From Terriglobus sp. RCC_193 (GTDB taxonomy: Bacteria > Acidobacteriota > Terriglobia > Terriglobales > Acidobacteriaceae), in NCBI RefSeq assembly GCF_041355105.1, contig NZ_JBFUPK010000001.1, forward strand, positions 1,364,001-1,428,000: a stretch of DNA of 64,000 nt. Direction: 5' to 3'. The notes below the pieces were generated by a model. It was not told the DNA's origin. It was given only the letters and a program-made list of their open reading frames with translations, and searched no databases. Positions 9,454 through 17,174 of this stretch are shown here, in pieces. Numbering within the stretch: position 1 is the first letter of the stretch; each line of letters begins with the position of its first letter. Position numbers and translations under genes: made by a program.

Positions 9454-9562
9454 AATAGATGACGAGATGACACCAAGACTTGGAAGCAAACGAACCTAAC
9501 AAACGTTGGTTGCGGGTCGGGCAATCGTTAAAGAACATGCGATTCGGAAGGAATTGAATCCG

Positions 9563-9592
9563 TTGAGTGACTAATCGTTACCAATCGTTACC
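9563..9592 (-). promoter_or_regulatory. Three tandem 10-bp repeats in reverse orientation
   Basis: On the minus strand the sequence reads GGTAACGATT, GGTAACGATT and AGTCACTCAA. The first two are perfect copies and the third is degenerate. It is the third cluster of the decamer in the left arm. It could serve the exported-protein gene as a distal site, or the zinc-ribbon gene at 9853. Confidence 0.6.
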
Positions 9593-9852
9593 GCTGTTTG
9601 CTCTCTGATCCGCTTTACTGCATTCAGTAGGCACTCTGTATGCCGAGGCCGCTTGCTCTGTTCCGGGCCTCGGCATACGTTTTCGAGGTTGTGTATGCGG
9701 TTCGCGCCGAATTGTCAGCCCTCACGCCGAAGCTCTTCAATCGCTGGCTTCTTTCTCCGACCGCGCTGAATACCAACAGGGCGGAGGTCGCAGCTTTTGG
9801 TACCCGCTTCTAGCCTTTACGGACGGTTCTATGCAATCGGGAGAATAATCAA

Positions 9853-10062
9853 ATGTCCGCAGAGTTTCAGAAATCCCCCGACCCGTTGGTTCATGTTCAT
9901 GTATGTGTTCATTGTGGAGGTGCATTTCAGAGAGAAGAGTTTGAGGACCGAGCTCAGACGAGCGGCATATATCCTTGCCCGAGATGCGGCAAGGAGGGGC
10001 CTCTCAACGTCCAAATACGTGCTGTGGATGCGCTTACGACGGATTCCGAGAAGATGGAGTGA
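9853..10062 (+). CDS. Small zinc-ribbon protein
   Basis: 69 aa with two Cys pairs, CVHCGG and CPRCGK, about 22 residues apart, the layout of a zinc ribbon. Otherwise the protein is unrecognised. A GGGAGAA ribosome site lies 7-8 nt before the ATG, which supports translation. It ends 2 bp before the 3' end of the convergent LysR gene. Role unknown; such proteins often bind nucleic acid or a protein partner, but nothing here shows which. Confidence 0.6.
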   Translation: MSAEFQKSPDPLVHVHVCVHCGGAFQREEFEDRAQTSGIYPCPRCGKEGPLNVQIRAVDALTTDSEKME

Positions 10063-10063
10063 A

Positions 10064-10999
10064 TCATCCGGTCAACGGCAATTTGCTTTGTCCTCTTTGC
10101 ATAACCTCGTTCAGCTTCCTACCAGCAGCCTTGACAAATTCACCCACCAGCTTTGATTTGCTGTCGGCGCGAACCGCAAGACTGGTAATGAGGCGCAGCC
10201 GATCTTCGGCTAAGGGGCGAATGGTGAGGCCGTCTCGTGCAATCCGCCATGCAGCCGTCTTCGGGAGAAATGCTACGCCGCGATGTTCGCGCACCAGCTC
10301 CGATGCCTCTTCGGGACTTGTGAAGTGGTAGATGTCCGAAGGATGAATTTCTTTCTCCGCAGCCACGGACTGAAGCTGGTCATAGAGGTAGCTATTGACA
10401 TGAGGCCCGAGAAGCATCCAGATGCGTCCCTGCGCATGGCTTAGATGGAGTTGTTGGTACGCTGCAAGTTCATCTCCCTTGAGCATCGCCACATAGTAGG
10501 GGTTCCTCGTGATCTCCATTGTGCTCAGTTTGCTCTTCGGCGGCACTCCAGTGATGAGGGCAACGTCAAGCGTTCCTGCAATAACTTGCTGTGCAAGTAC
10601 GTTGGAGTAGTTGCTCCAGACCTTAATTTTCAAGGCTGGGAACAGAGGGAGATGTACAGATGTGACTAGGGAGACTAGGAACGGATCCATGTAGGAAGAC
10701 TTGCCCAAATTCAGGATCTCTGTGGAACCATCCACAACGGCGCGTGCCGAGAGTACGGCACGTTCCGCATGAAACACGACCTCGCGTGCTTCCGCAATAA
10801 AGACCTGCCCTGCGGGTGTAAGTTCGGCAGCCTGGTGATTGTGCTCAAACAGATGCAGCCCGATTGACCGTTCCAGCCGAAATATTTGTTTGCTGAGCGT
10901 GGGTTGACTCATGTTCAACCTGTCCGCCGCTCGTCCGAAGTGCAATTCTTCTGCCAAGACAATCGCAGCCTGAAGCAGCCCAATATCAGGTAAGACCAT
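10064..10999 (-). CDS. LysR-family transcriptional regulator
   Basis: 311 aa. The N-terminal winged HTH (about 6-64; LAEELHFGRAADRLNMSQPTLSKQIFRLE) is followed by a periplasmic-binding-protein-like effector domain (about 90-295). The gene is divergent from the excisionase-like gene; the intervening 248 bp hold a 12-bp inverted repeat (11014-11025 and 11102-11113) that could be its operator or a recombination feature. The target cannot be told, as no metabolic gene is adjacent. Confidence 0.92.
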   Translation of the reverse strand: MVLPDIGLLQAAIVLAEELHFGRAADRLNMSQPTLSKQIFRLERSIGLHLFEHNHQAAELTPAGQVFIAEAREVVFHAERAVLSARAVVDGSTEILNLGKSSYMDPFLVSLVTSVHLPLFPALKIKVWSNYSNVLAQQVIAGTLDVALITGVPPKSKLSTMEITRNPYYVAMLKGDELAAYQQLHLSHAQGRIWMLLGPHVNSYLYDQLQSVAAEKEIHPSDIYHFTSPEEASELVREHRGVAFLPKTAAWRIARDGLTIRPLAEDRLRLITSLAVRADSKSKLVGEFVKAAGRKLNEVMQRGQSKLPLTG

Positions 11000-11013
11000 G
11001 CGTATCCTCCGAA

Positions 11014-11113
11014 GACCTGGAATTCTTGGATGGACAACAAAATAAGCATGATCGGGTAATCAATCCCGATTGTGAAGAATTCTACATCGGATGCTGACCG
11101 GGAATTCCAGGTC
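11014..11113. repeat. 12-bp inverted repeat flanking an 76-bp spacer
   Basis: GACCTGGAATTC at 11014-11025 is mirrored exactly by GAATTCCAGGTC at 11102-11113, between the LysR start and the excisionase-like gene. The spacer contains ATCGGGTAAT (11051-11060), which recurs inverted at 12879-12888 just after the integrase gene. Both may be protein-binding sites for the LysR regulator or the recombinase. The identity is seen; the role is open. Confidence 0.5.
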
Positions 11114-11247
11114 TAGTACGCCACCACGCATGGTCATCATGCCTCTGGGGCATGATGACGGTCCCACATTTCATTGGACGAACCGTTTTCCCCGAGCGAC
11201 CCTCGCTTGTGAACACGAAACTAAGGATCGCTCGCAAAGGAGTCCTC

Positions 11248-11475
11248 ATGTCCGACGAGAAGAAACCACCCGTAAGTGTAGGGCACCCAAATGGCAGGAT
11301 CGACCGGGAACCCTTGCTGGACAGCAACCAAGCAGCAGCGATTCTCAAGGTCCACCCGAGGACACTCCAGCGTCTCGTGCATCGTGGCGAAATTGCTGCC
11401 GTGCATGTGGGCAAGCTCTGGCGTTTCAAGGCATCTGCTTTGACTGCGTGGATTGATCGGGACATAGCGAGTTGA
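11248..11475 (+). CDS. Excisionase-like helix-turn-helix protein
   Basis: 75 aa. The core (LLDSNQAAAILKVHPRTLQR to WRFKASALTAWID) is the MerR-like winged HTH of the excisionase/HTH_17 family, which in integrative elements bends attachment-site DNA and sets recombination direction. An AAAGGAGT ribosome site precedes the ATG. It lies 106 bp upstream of the tyrosine recombinase on the same strand, the usual xis-int pairing. A plain transcription regulator of the same fold cannot be excluded. Confidence 0.82.
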   Translation: MSDEKKPPVSVGHPNGRIDREPLLDSNQAAAILKVHPRTLQRLVHRGEIAAVHVGKLWRFKASALTAWIDRDIAS

Positions 11476-11581
11476 TGCCCTTGGGCGAGAGCGAGCCCTG
11501 CGGTTTTTCGTGATTTTCCGCCATGCTAGCAGTACCCTGAAAGCAGCTATCCGTGCCGGGAAATCAAGGAAAGGCACCTTG

Positions 11582-12835
11582 ATGGAACGAGCATGTTATC
11601 AATTCGGAAGTTTAACCAGAAAGAAGCGGGCGAAGGGTCCGGACACTTGGGAATTTCGGTTCTACGAAGCGACAGAGCAGGGCGAGCGAAGGCGCAAGTC
11701 TTGCATCGTCGGCAACGCCGCCCAGTATCCAACCAAAGCCCAGGCACAGAAAGCAGTCGAAGCTCTTCTCCTAAAACTCAACTCTGAAACTCCACAGCAA
11801 CGTTTGGCCGTGGTGACGTTCGGCGCAATATGCGACCGCTACCTCAAGGAAGAGATGCCGGAACGGTACTCAACCTCGAAGTCGTATCGGTCGAATATCA
11901 AGAACCACCTGAAGCCGCGTTGGGGTGATTACTTGCTCGACAAGATTCGACCGATGGCGGTCGAGGATTGGTTGAAGAAACTCCCTATGGCTCCGAAATC
12001 GAAGACCCATATCCGAAGCGTGATGCACCTGATGTTCGAGTGCGCCACGCGCTGGGAGTTGTTCACCGAGAAGAGGAACCCTATTGCGTTGGTTCGTATC
12101 AAGGACGGTTCCAAGCGTCGTCAGCGTCCAGCCATTCTCACTGTGGACCAGTTCGAAGCCATCATCGCGCTACTGAAAGAGCCGTATCGCACGATGGCCT
12201 ATATCGCCCAATGCCTCGGTCTTCGCGTGAGCGAGATCGCGGCGCTTCAATGGGACGACTTCGATTTTGAGAAGAATCAGCTTCTTGTTCAGCGGAGCAT
12301 CGTGAACGGGAACGTGGACGATGTCAAAACCGAATACTCCCAGGATTATGTTCCGTTGCATCCGTCGCTAACTGAGGTGGTTTCGGAGTGGAGCAAAGAA
12401 GCCGTGCCGACGAAAGAAGGCTGGGTCTTTGCCAATCCCATTACCGAAAAGCCTTATTTTCCGACGGAGATTCAGAGGCGTCACATCCGGCCTGCCGGAT
12501 GGTGTCTGGTGGAGTGCCCGAAGTGCGGTGCTGGTACTGGTGTGTGGTGTAACCAGGACAAGCCCACGCCGAACGGCGCTCGGCTGCCGATCCACAAGGA
12601 GCGGCGGGCCTCAGCCGGGAAGTACAGTTCCATCGGCTGGCATACGTTCCGCCACACATACCGTTCGTGGCTTGACGAGACCGGAGCGCCCATGAAGGTG
12701 CAACAGGAACTCATGCGTCATGCTTCGATCCAGACGACGATGAACGTCTATGGACAGGCCATGTCGTCATCGAAGAGAGAAGCGAATGGGAAGGTCGTGG
12801 AGATGGTACTCAAGCCAATGAAAGCGAGTGCCTAA
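11582..12835 (+). CDS. int: Tyrosine recombinase/integrase with inserted zinc-knuckle-like segment
   Basis: 417 aa site-specific recombinase. It has an arm-binding-like N-terminal part (1-70), a SAM-like core-binding domain (about 75-175) and a catalytic domain with Arg215 (CLGLRVSEIA), Lys249, His354 and Arg357 (GWHTFRHTYRS), His380 (ELMRHAS) and Tyr390 (MNVYGQA), so the active site looks complete. Between the last beta strands and HxxR there is an insert (about 303-349) with Cys312, Cys315, Cys323 and His338, plus Cys308, resembling a zinc-binding CPxCGA knuckle. The start at 11582 follows AAGGAAAGG. The gene ends 74 bp from the 3' end of a tRNA gene, a usual integration target. Confidence 0.93.
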   Translation: MERACYQFGSLTRKKRAKGPDTWEFRFYEATEQGERRRKSCIVGNAAQYPTKAQAQKAVEALLLKLNSETPQQRLAVVTFGAICDRYLKEEMPERYSTSKSYRSNIKNHLKPRWGDYLLDKIRPMAVEDWLKKLPMAPKSKTHIRSVMHLMFECATRWELFTEKRNPIALVRIKDGSKRRQRPAILTVDQFEAIIALLKEPYRTMAYIAQCLGLRVSEIAALQWDDFDFEKNQLLVQRSIVNGNVDDVKTEYSQDYVPLHPSLTEVVSEWSKEAVPTKEGWVFANPITEKPYFPTEIQRRHIRPAGWCLVECPKCGAGTGVWCNQDKPTPNGARLPIHKERRASAGKYSSIGWHTFRHTYRSWLDETGAPMKVQQELMRHASIQTTMNVYGQAMSSSKREANGKVVEMVLKPMKASA

Positions 12836-12909
12836 AACCATGAATTTTCTTATTGGGAGATATTGGGAGTCGGTCGTTATTACCCGATTCCTCTAACTTA
12901 TTGATTCTT

Positions 12910-12986
<77 letters not shown>

Positions 12987-12992
12987 CTTACG

Positions 12993-13021
12993 AATATAGT
13001 CCGATTGGGCAGTTAGGTCAA
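12993..13021 (-). promoter_or_regulatory. Sigma-70-type promoter of the initiator tRNA
   Basis: On the minus strand TTGACC (13021-13016) and TATATT (12998-12993) are separated by 17 bp, and the tRNA begins 6 bp after the -10. Near-consensus spacing and position make it the likely tRNA promoter. Confidence 0.7.
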
Positions 13022-13040
13022 GGTCGCGTTCATCGGACAT

Positions 13041-13223
13041 TTACTGGCGTGGTCTTACTTTCATGAAATTTCGGATATGCGCATCCCATTCATCAGGAAG
13101 GGCTAAGCCGAAGATACCGATCAACGCCCGAATCAGTTGACGCTTTGCCTCCATCAACAACGAAGCGTAAGAATCACGAAGAAAATCATGGGCAAAATCA
13201 CTGTTCTTTCCGTAGCTATCCAT
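13041..13223 (-). CDS. Possible small protein of unknown function
   Basis: 60 codons from an ATG at 13223, product MDSYGKNSDFAHDFLRDSYA onward. The residue mix (amphipathic KRQLIRALIGIFGLALPDEW, balanced charges) looks more protein-like than a shadow frame, and the stretch overlaps no other gene. There is no convincing ribosome site, and the frame stays open upstream into the formamidase-like gene. It could be a real short gene, or the tail of a decayed one next to the tRNA. I do not recognise it. Confidence 0.3.
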   Translation of the reverse strand: MDSYGKNSDFAHDFLRDSYASLLMEAKRQLIRALIGIFGLALPDEWDAHIRNFMKVRPRQ

Positions 13224-13245
13224 AACGAATCCCAACGGAGTACTT

Positions 13246-14604
13246 ATGAAAGTCGCCAGCCTCCTCGTCCTCGCGGTTATCACCCTCCCTGCCCTTGCCC
13301 AGCAACCCACCCTGGCCGGCAAGTGGACTCTCACTCTTGATACGTTCGGCACACCCACCACCTGGGGTCTCACGCTGGAGCAAAAGGGCGACCACATCAC
13401 CGGCAACTACGCAGGCGACAAACTCGAAGGCACCATCAAGGATGGCAGACTCACCTTTCACGCCAAGGACCCGGGCGGCGTTGGCTATGAAGATGTGATC
13501 GGCACAATCGCAGGCGACACCATGACCGGCACCATGGTCTGGGCGCAGAATATGACCGCCGACCACCCCACCACGCACACCTTCAAAGCCGTTCGCGACG
13601 TCCCACCCAGCGTATCCTCCGCCGCACCACAGACACGCGAGTTCACACCCACCATCTTCCGTCGCCAATACTCCAGCGCCTATGAACCCGTCCTCAAGAT
13701 CAACCCCGGCGATACGATTCACACATGGACAGTCGATGCCGGTGGCAACGATTCCACAGGCACACCGCGCTCGGTCGGCGGCAATCCGCAGACCGGCCCG
13801 TTCTACGTGAACGGCGCCATGCCCGGCGACACGCTCGTCGTCCACATCCGCAAACTCCGGCTGAACCGCGACTGGGCCATGAGCACAAACAGCATCGTTC
13901 CCCGCGCGAACACGCCGCAGCTCGCAGCCAAATCGCAAAACAAGGGGGACCAGGTTCGCTGGCATCTCGACCTCGCCAACAACATCGCCACACCGGAAAA
14001 GCCCGGCCCGCACATGCAGCATTACAGCGTCCCGGTACGGCCCATGCTCGGCTGCGTTGCCGTCGCTCCCGGTGATGCATCAGGCCCCGGCATCCGCACT
14101 GGCGACAGCGGCGGTTTCGGCGGCAACATGGATTTCAACGAAGTCACCGAAGGCGCAACCGTATTTCTCCCCATCCGCGTTCCCGGTGCCCTGCTCTTCT
14201 TCGGCGACGGCCACGCCGTTCAGGGCGATGGCGAAACCACCGGCGACGCCCTCGAAACCTCGCTCGACGTCACCGTCCAGGTAGAAGTCCTCAAAGGCAA
14301 GCGCCTCCCCGGCGTCTTCGTCGAAACCGCCACCCACATCATGGCCGTAGGCCTCGAAGGCTCCATCGACGCAGCCTTCGCCGACGCCACAGAAACCATG
14401 TCCGCCTACCTCGAGCAGGAATACAAACTCACGCCACAGGAGTTCGCCATGGTCCTCGGCACCGCAGCCGAATACAAGATCAGCGAAGTCGCCGATCGCA
14501 ATGCGGGTGTCGTCCTGAAGATGGCCAAGAGCAAACTCGCAACACTCACCAAACCAGAAACACCAGGCCAACCCGACCCCAGCATCCCCACCATCGCGCA
14601 TTAA
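13246..14604 (+). CDS. Exported acetamidase/formamidase-family protein
   Basis: 452 aa. A signal peptide (MKVASLLVLAVITLPALAQQ) and an N-terminal beta-rich module of about 95 residues (GKWTLTLDTFGTPTTWGLTL) precede the FmdA/AmdA domain (about 110-440). The domain is recognisable by INPGDTIHTWTVDAGG, GPFYVNGAMPGDTLVVHI and the FFGDGHAVQGDGE block that carries metal and active-site residues in formamidases. The family hydrolyses short amides to ammonia and acid; an exported form with an extra N-terminal module is less usual. Substrate unknown. Stands alone next to the tRNA. Confidence 0.88.
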   Translation: MKVASLLVLAVITLPALAQQPTLAGKWTLTLDTFGTPTTWGLTLEQKGDHITGNYAGDKLEGTIKDGRLTFHAKDPGGVGYEDVIGTIAGDTMTGTMVWAQNMTADHPTTHTFKAVRDVPPSVSSAAPQTREFTPTIFRRQYSSAYEPVLKINPGDTIHTWTVDAGGNDSTGTPRSVGGNPQTGPFYVNGAMPGDTLVVHIRKLRLNRDWAMSTNSIVPRANTPQLAAKSQNKGDQVRWHLDLANNIATPEKPGPHMQHYSVPVRPMLGCVAVAPGDASGPGIRTGDSGGFGGNMDFNEVTEGATVFLPIRVPGALLFFGDGHAVQGDGETTGDALETSLDVTVQVEVLKGKRLPGVFVETATHIMAVGLEGSIDAAFADATETMSAYLEQEYKLTPQEFAMVLGTAAEYKISEVADRNAGVVLKMAKSKLATLTKPETPGQPDPSIPTIAH

Positions 14605-14751
14605 AAGACGAACCGCGGAAGAAATCAACGCCGAGTGTCACATGGTCAGCGCGATACCATTCCCACGCTGCACATCCAACACGTCGGTGGGTTCGCGAAG
14701 CTAACCTGGTCAGTCGTGCAAAGCACGAATCCAAACAACCGTAGGTTGTCC

Positions 14752-14829
14752 TCTTTCGGAAGGGCAGGGCTTCAGCCCTGCCGTAAAAAGACCACACAAA
14801 GAAAGCGGCTTCAGCCGCTGAGGGAATGC
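14752..14829 (-). repeat. Double-hairpin dispersed repeat, copy 1
   Basis: Read on the minus strand: CATTCCCTC, hairpin AGCGGC-tgaa-GCCGCT, a short spacer, TTTTTACGGCAGGGC-tgaa-GCCCTGCC and CTTCCGAAAGA. The same order of modules occurs at 49784-49860 and 52381-52456. Just outside it (14690-14731) are AAGCTAACCTGG and TCGTGCAAAGCACGA, which also recur beside the 49.8-kb copy. Confidence 0.7.
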
Positions 14830-14835
14830 TGAAAC

Positions 14836-15465
14836 CTATTCCTGAACTATCCGCAGAAACGCCGCCACATCCCCATCCAGCAACCCGGAAATCACCGCCA
14901 CAGAATCCGCTCCGGCCTCAAGCACCGAAGAAGCATTCACAGCGGCAATCCCACCAATCGCCACCAGCGGTTTCCGCGTCAATGAACGAGCCAGCGCAAC
15001 ACCATCCAGCCCCACCACCGGCTCCGCATCCAGCTTCGTCAGGGTCGCAAACACTGGCCCCACTGCCACATAAGAAACCGCCAAACCATCCGCGATAGAA
15101 ACCTGCGCTGGATTATGCGTGGAAACACCCAACACCGCATCCGGCCCAATCACCGCACGAACAGGAGCGACCGCGTCATCCCCCTGCCCCACATGCACAC
15201 CATCGAACCCCGATGCGGCAAACAGATGTACACGATCATTCAGGATCAGCGTCGCGTCAGTACCCTCAAACACACGCCGAAGCAAAGCAGCGTTCTCCAA
15301 CACCGAAGCATCGGACGCCACCTTATCGCGATACTGCACCAGCGTCACACCCGCATCGCGCCATGCCTTCGCCGTCTCCAGCAAGGAAACTCCACGACGC
15401 GCACAACTCTCCGCATCCAGAATCGCGTACAAACGCGGCAACCGAAAATCCGTTGATAAGCCCAC
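14836..15465 (-). CDS. thiE: Thiamine-phosphate synthase
   Basis: Joins HMP-pyrophosphate and thiazole phosphate to thiamine phosphate; cytosolic TIM barrel, 209 aa. Family blocks are visible: VTLVQYRDKVA (pyrophosphate side), LILNDRVHLFAASGFDGVHVGQ, GVSTHNPAQV, SYVAVGPVFATLTK and the C-terminal phosphate loop VAIGGIAAVNASSVLEAGAD. The usual second block is LIINDrvdla..., so the match is good. The start is probably GTG at 15465. Alone here: no other thi gene is in view, and a TenI-like relative cannot be excluded. Confidence 0.87.
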   Translation of the reverse strand: MGLSTDFRLPRLYAILDAESCARRGVSLLETAKAWRDAGVTLVQYRDKVASDASVLENAALLRRVFEGTDATLILNDRVHLFAASGFDGVHVGQGDDAVAPVRAVIGPDAVLGVSTHNPAQVSIADGLAVSYVAVGPVFATLTKLDAEPVVGLDGVALARSLTRKPLVAIGGIAAVNASSVLEAGADSVAVISGLLDGDVAAFLRIVQE

Positions 15466-15491
15466 AAGAAAAGCTTATAGCCACGCGCGCA

Positions 15492-16976
15492 TCAATACCG
15501 ATACACCAGGCTGATGCCCCACACCAACTGGTTCCGCGCCTTGCCATTGTTGTACCCGCGCTTATCCCACGAGTGATCGAACCGCAGATCCGACTGCACC
15601 AGGAACGTGCTGCCAAAATAGCGATTCACATACAGCGTGTTCTCGGTGTATTTCGTAGCAGTGCCCGTGCGCTGGCCCTTCTTGTCATTCAACAGGTCCG
15701 AGCGAAATCCAACCGTTAACGACGGGCTGATCTCACGGTTCAGATAGTTAACAACTGCATACTCCGGTGCAAAACAACGCAGCATCCCCGGCGCGCACAC
15801 GGCGCCAAGCGTGCCGCTTTCCGGAGGCACAGGATTCGCAACATCATTCGCCACATTCGGCACATCGCGTTCATACATCACCCACGCTTCGGTCGCCATA
15901 TGCCATTTCGCATTGAACTTGTGCGCCCACATCGCGTCATACTGCTGCACGTTGTCATACGCATACTTGCCATCGTTAATGCCATTCGCGCAGACATACA
16001 CGTTGTCATGATTCGTTGTGGTCGAATAATTCACGCACGCAATCAGTGAAGGCTTGTGGTCGCTCGACCACGGCGCAACATCATGCCCTGCGGACATACC
16101 CAACTGCACCAGCCACTGCTTGTTCAACTTCAACGTAGCCACTGCACCCGTCTCCGTCACCGGCCCGGCCGTGTACACCAGCGAACGCGTCATCGTGTAG
16201 TTATTCGGGGCCAGCGGCGAATCCAGTCCGGGCAGCGAAAGAAAGCGCCCCACACGAATGTTCAGCCCATCCTTCACCGGGAAATACAGGTCCGCATACT
16301 CCATTAAAGGGTCATAGCCATACGTGCGGCCATTCTCCAATAGCTGCCCACTCAGGTATCCCTTGGTCGTCGTGAAGCGATAGTCCACACCGTAGTACAG
16401 CGCAGTAATGTGATATCCCCAGTCAAAGTGCATACTCTGCACCGTGTCCGGCAAGCGCTCAATAAACGTCACCACCTGGTGCAACCGCGCAGAGTTGGGT
16501 GACGAAGCAAAGGTCAGCGGATAGTTGCTGTCATGACTGGTGCTCTGGTTATAAGTTCCCTTCGCCCACCCATAGATCTTGGTGCGATGGTTCTCCATCT
16601 TCAGCGCGGTCATCAACGGATACACACCTGTATCCGGCACGCCAATCGTGGGCGACCCACCATAGCTCCAATCCCCTGCGGGATAGGGCGGACTGTCCAA
16701 CGGCGCATCGAAGGCGCGTCGTGCAGGAGTCCGCCCGGCAGGCAGTTTTCCGCGCCAGTCCGCCCAATAAAAACGACCAAGGCGTTGCAGAAAATTCCCA
16801 CGAATCACCGCTTGCACATCCGGTGGATTGCTCTTGAGATCGTTTGCACCAGGGATCGCCTCAGACTTCTGCAAAGGCGGTTGGGATACTGGTTGTTGAG
16901 CGTACGCTCCGCCCATCACGACGCTGGCAAAGGCAAAAACCCCGGCATGCAGCGTCCGGGTCCTGCCAGACATCAT
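15492..16976 (-). CDS. Outer-membrane beta-barrel porin (BBP2/OmpL-like)
   Basis: 494 aa with a signal peptide (MMSGRTRTLHAGVFAFASVV to AYAQQ). A central barrel of alternating strands follows, with TGVYPLMTALKMENHRTKIYG, a girdle region YADLYFPVKDGLNIRVGRFL, and SLTVGFRSDLLNDKKGQRTG near the end, finishing in an aromatic strand LVWGISLVYRY typical of an outer-membrane insertion signal. This matches putative beta-barrel porin-2 proteins common in Acidobacteria and Planctomycetes. Substrate unknown. The motif VGRF(L)SLPG and four Cys residues in loops are notable. Confidence 0.8.
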   Translation of the reverse strand: MMSGRTRTLHAGVFAFASVVMGGAYAQQPVSQPPLQKSEAIPGANDLKSNPPDVQAVIRGNFLQRLGRFYWADWRGKLPAGRTPARRAFDAPLDSPPYPAGDWSYGGSPTIGVPDTGVYPLMTALKMENHRTKIYGWAKGTYNQSTSHDSNYPLTFASSPNSARLHQVVTFIERLPDTVQSMHFDWGYHITALYYGVDYRFTTTKGYLSGQLLENGRTYGYDPLMEYADLYFPVKDGLNIRVGRFLSLPGLDSPLAPNNYTMTRSLVYTAGPVTETGAVATLKLNKQWLVQLGMSAGHDVAPWSSDHKPSLIACVNYSTTTNHDNVYVCANGINDGKYAYDNVQQYDAMWAHKFNAKWHMATEAWVMYERDVPNVANDVANPVPPESGTLGAVCAPGMLRCFAPEYAVVNYLNREISPSLTVGFRSDLLNDKKGQRTGTATKYTENTLYVNRYFGSTFLVQSDLRFDHSWDKRGYNNGKARNQLVWGISLVYRY

Positions 16977-17174
16977 GCTTATGAATCCTTACTACAAAAA
17001 ACAATGGCTATGTGAAGAGGGGACAAGCTTACACTGCGACCGCAGCGATAAGGAAGCGTGTCATGTCATGTTTCTGCAGAGCGATGTGCTGCCTGCAAAA
17101 CACAATGCAGACGTTAGCGATTACTTACTCCATTCAACGACGCAGGAACATAATGTATGCGTCCGCACAGATCG

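Larger units (their letters stand above)
9341..9852. other. 512-bp regulatory spacer with decamer operators and a tRNA-end-like 11-mer
   Basis: Spacer between the exported protein (minus) and the zinc-ribbon gene (plus). It holds the two decamer clusters listed separately and, at 9506-9516, the 11-mer TTGGTTGCGGG. That 11-mer is identical, in the same orientation, to the 3' end of the initiator tRNA at 12909-12919. The rest (about 9600-9852) shows no gene that I can support. Confidence 0.5.

Noticed and set aside
9506-9516. A second, partial tRNA gene
   Set aside because: Only 11 bases match the tRNA 3' end; no T-arm or other tRNA part follows.
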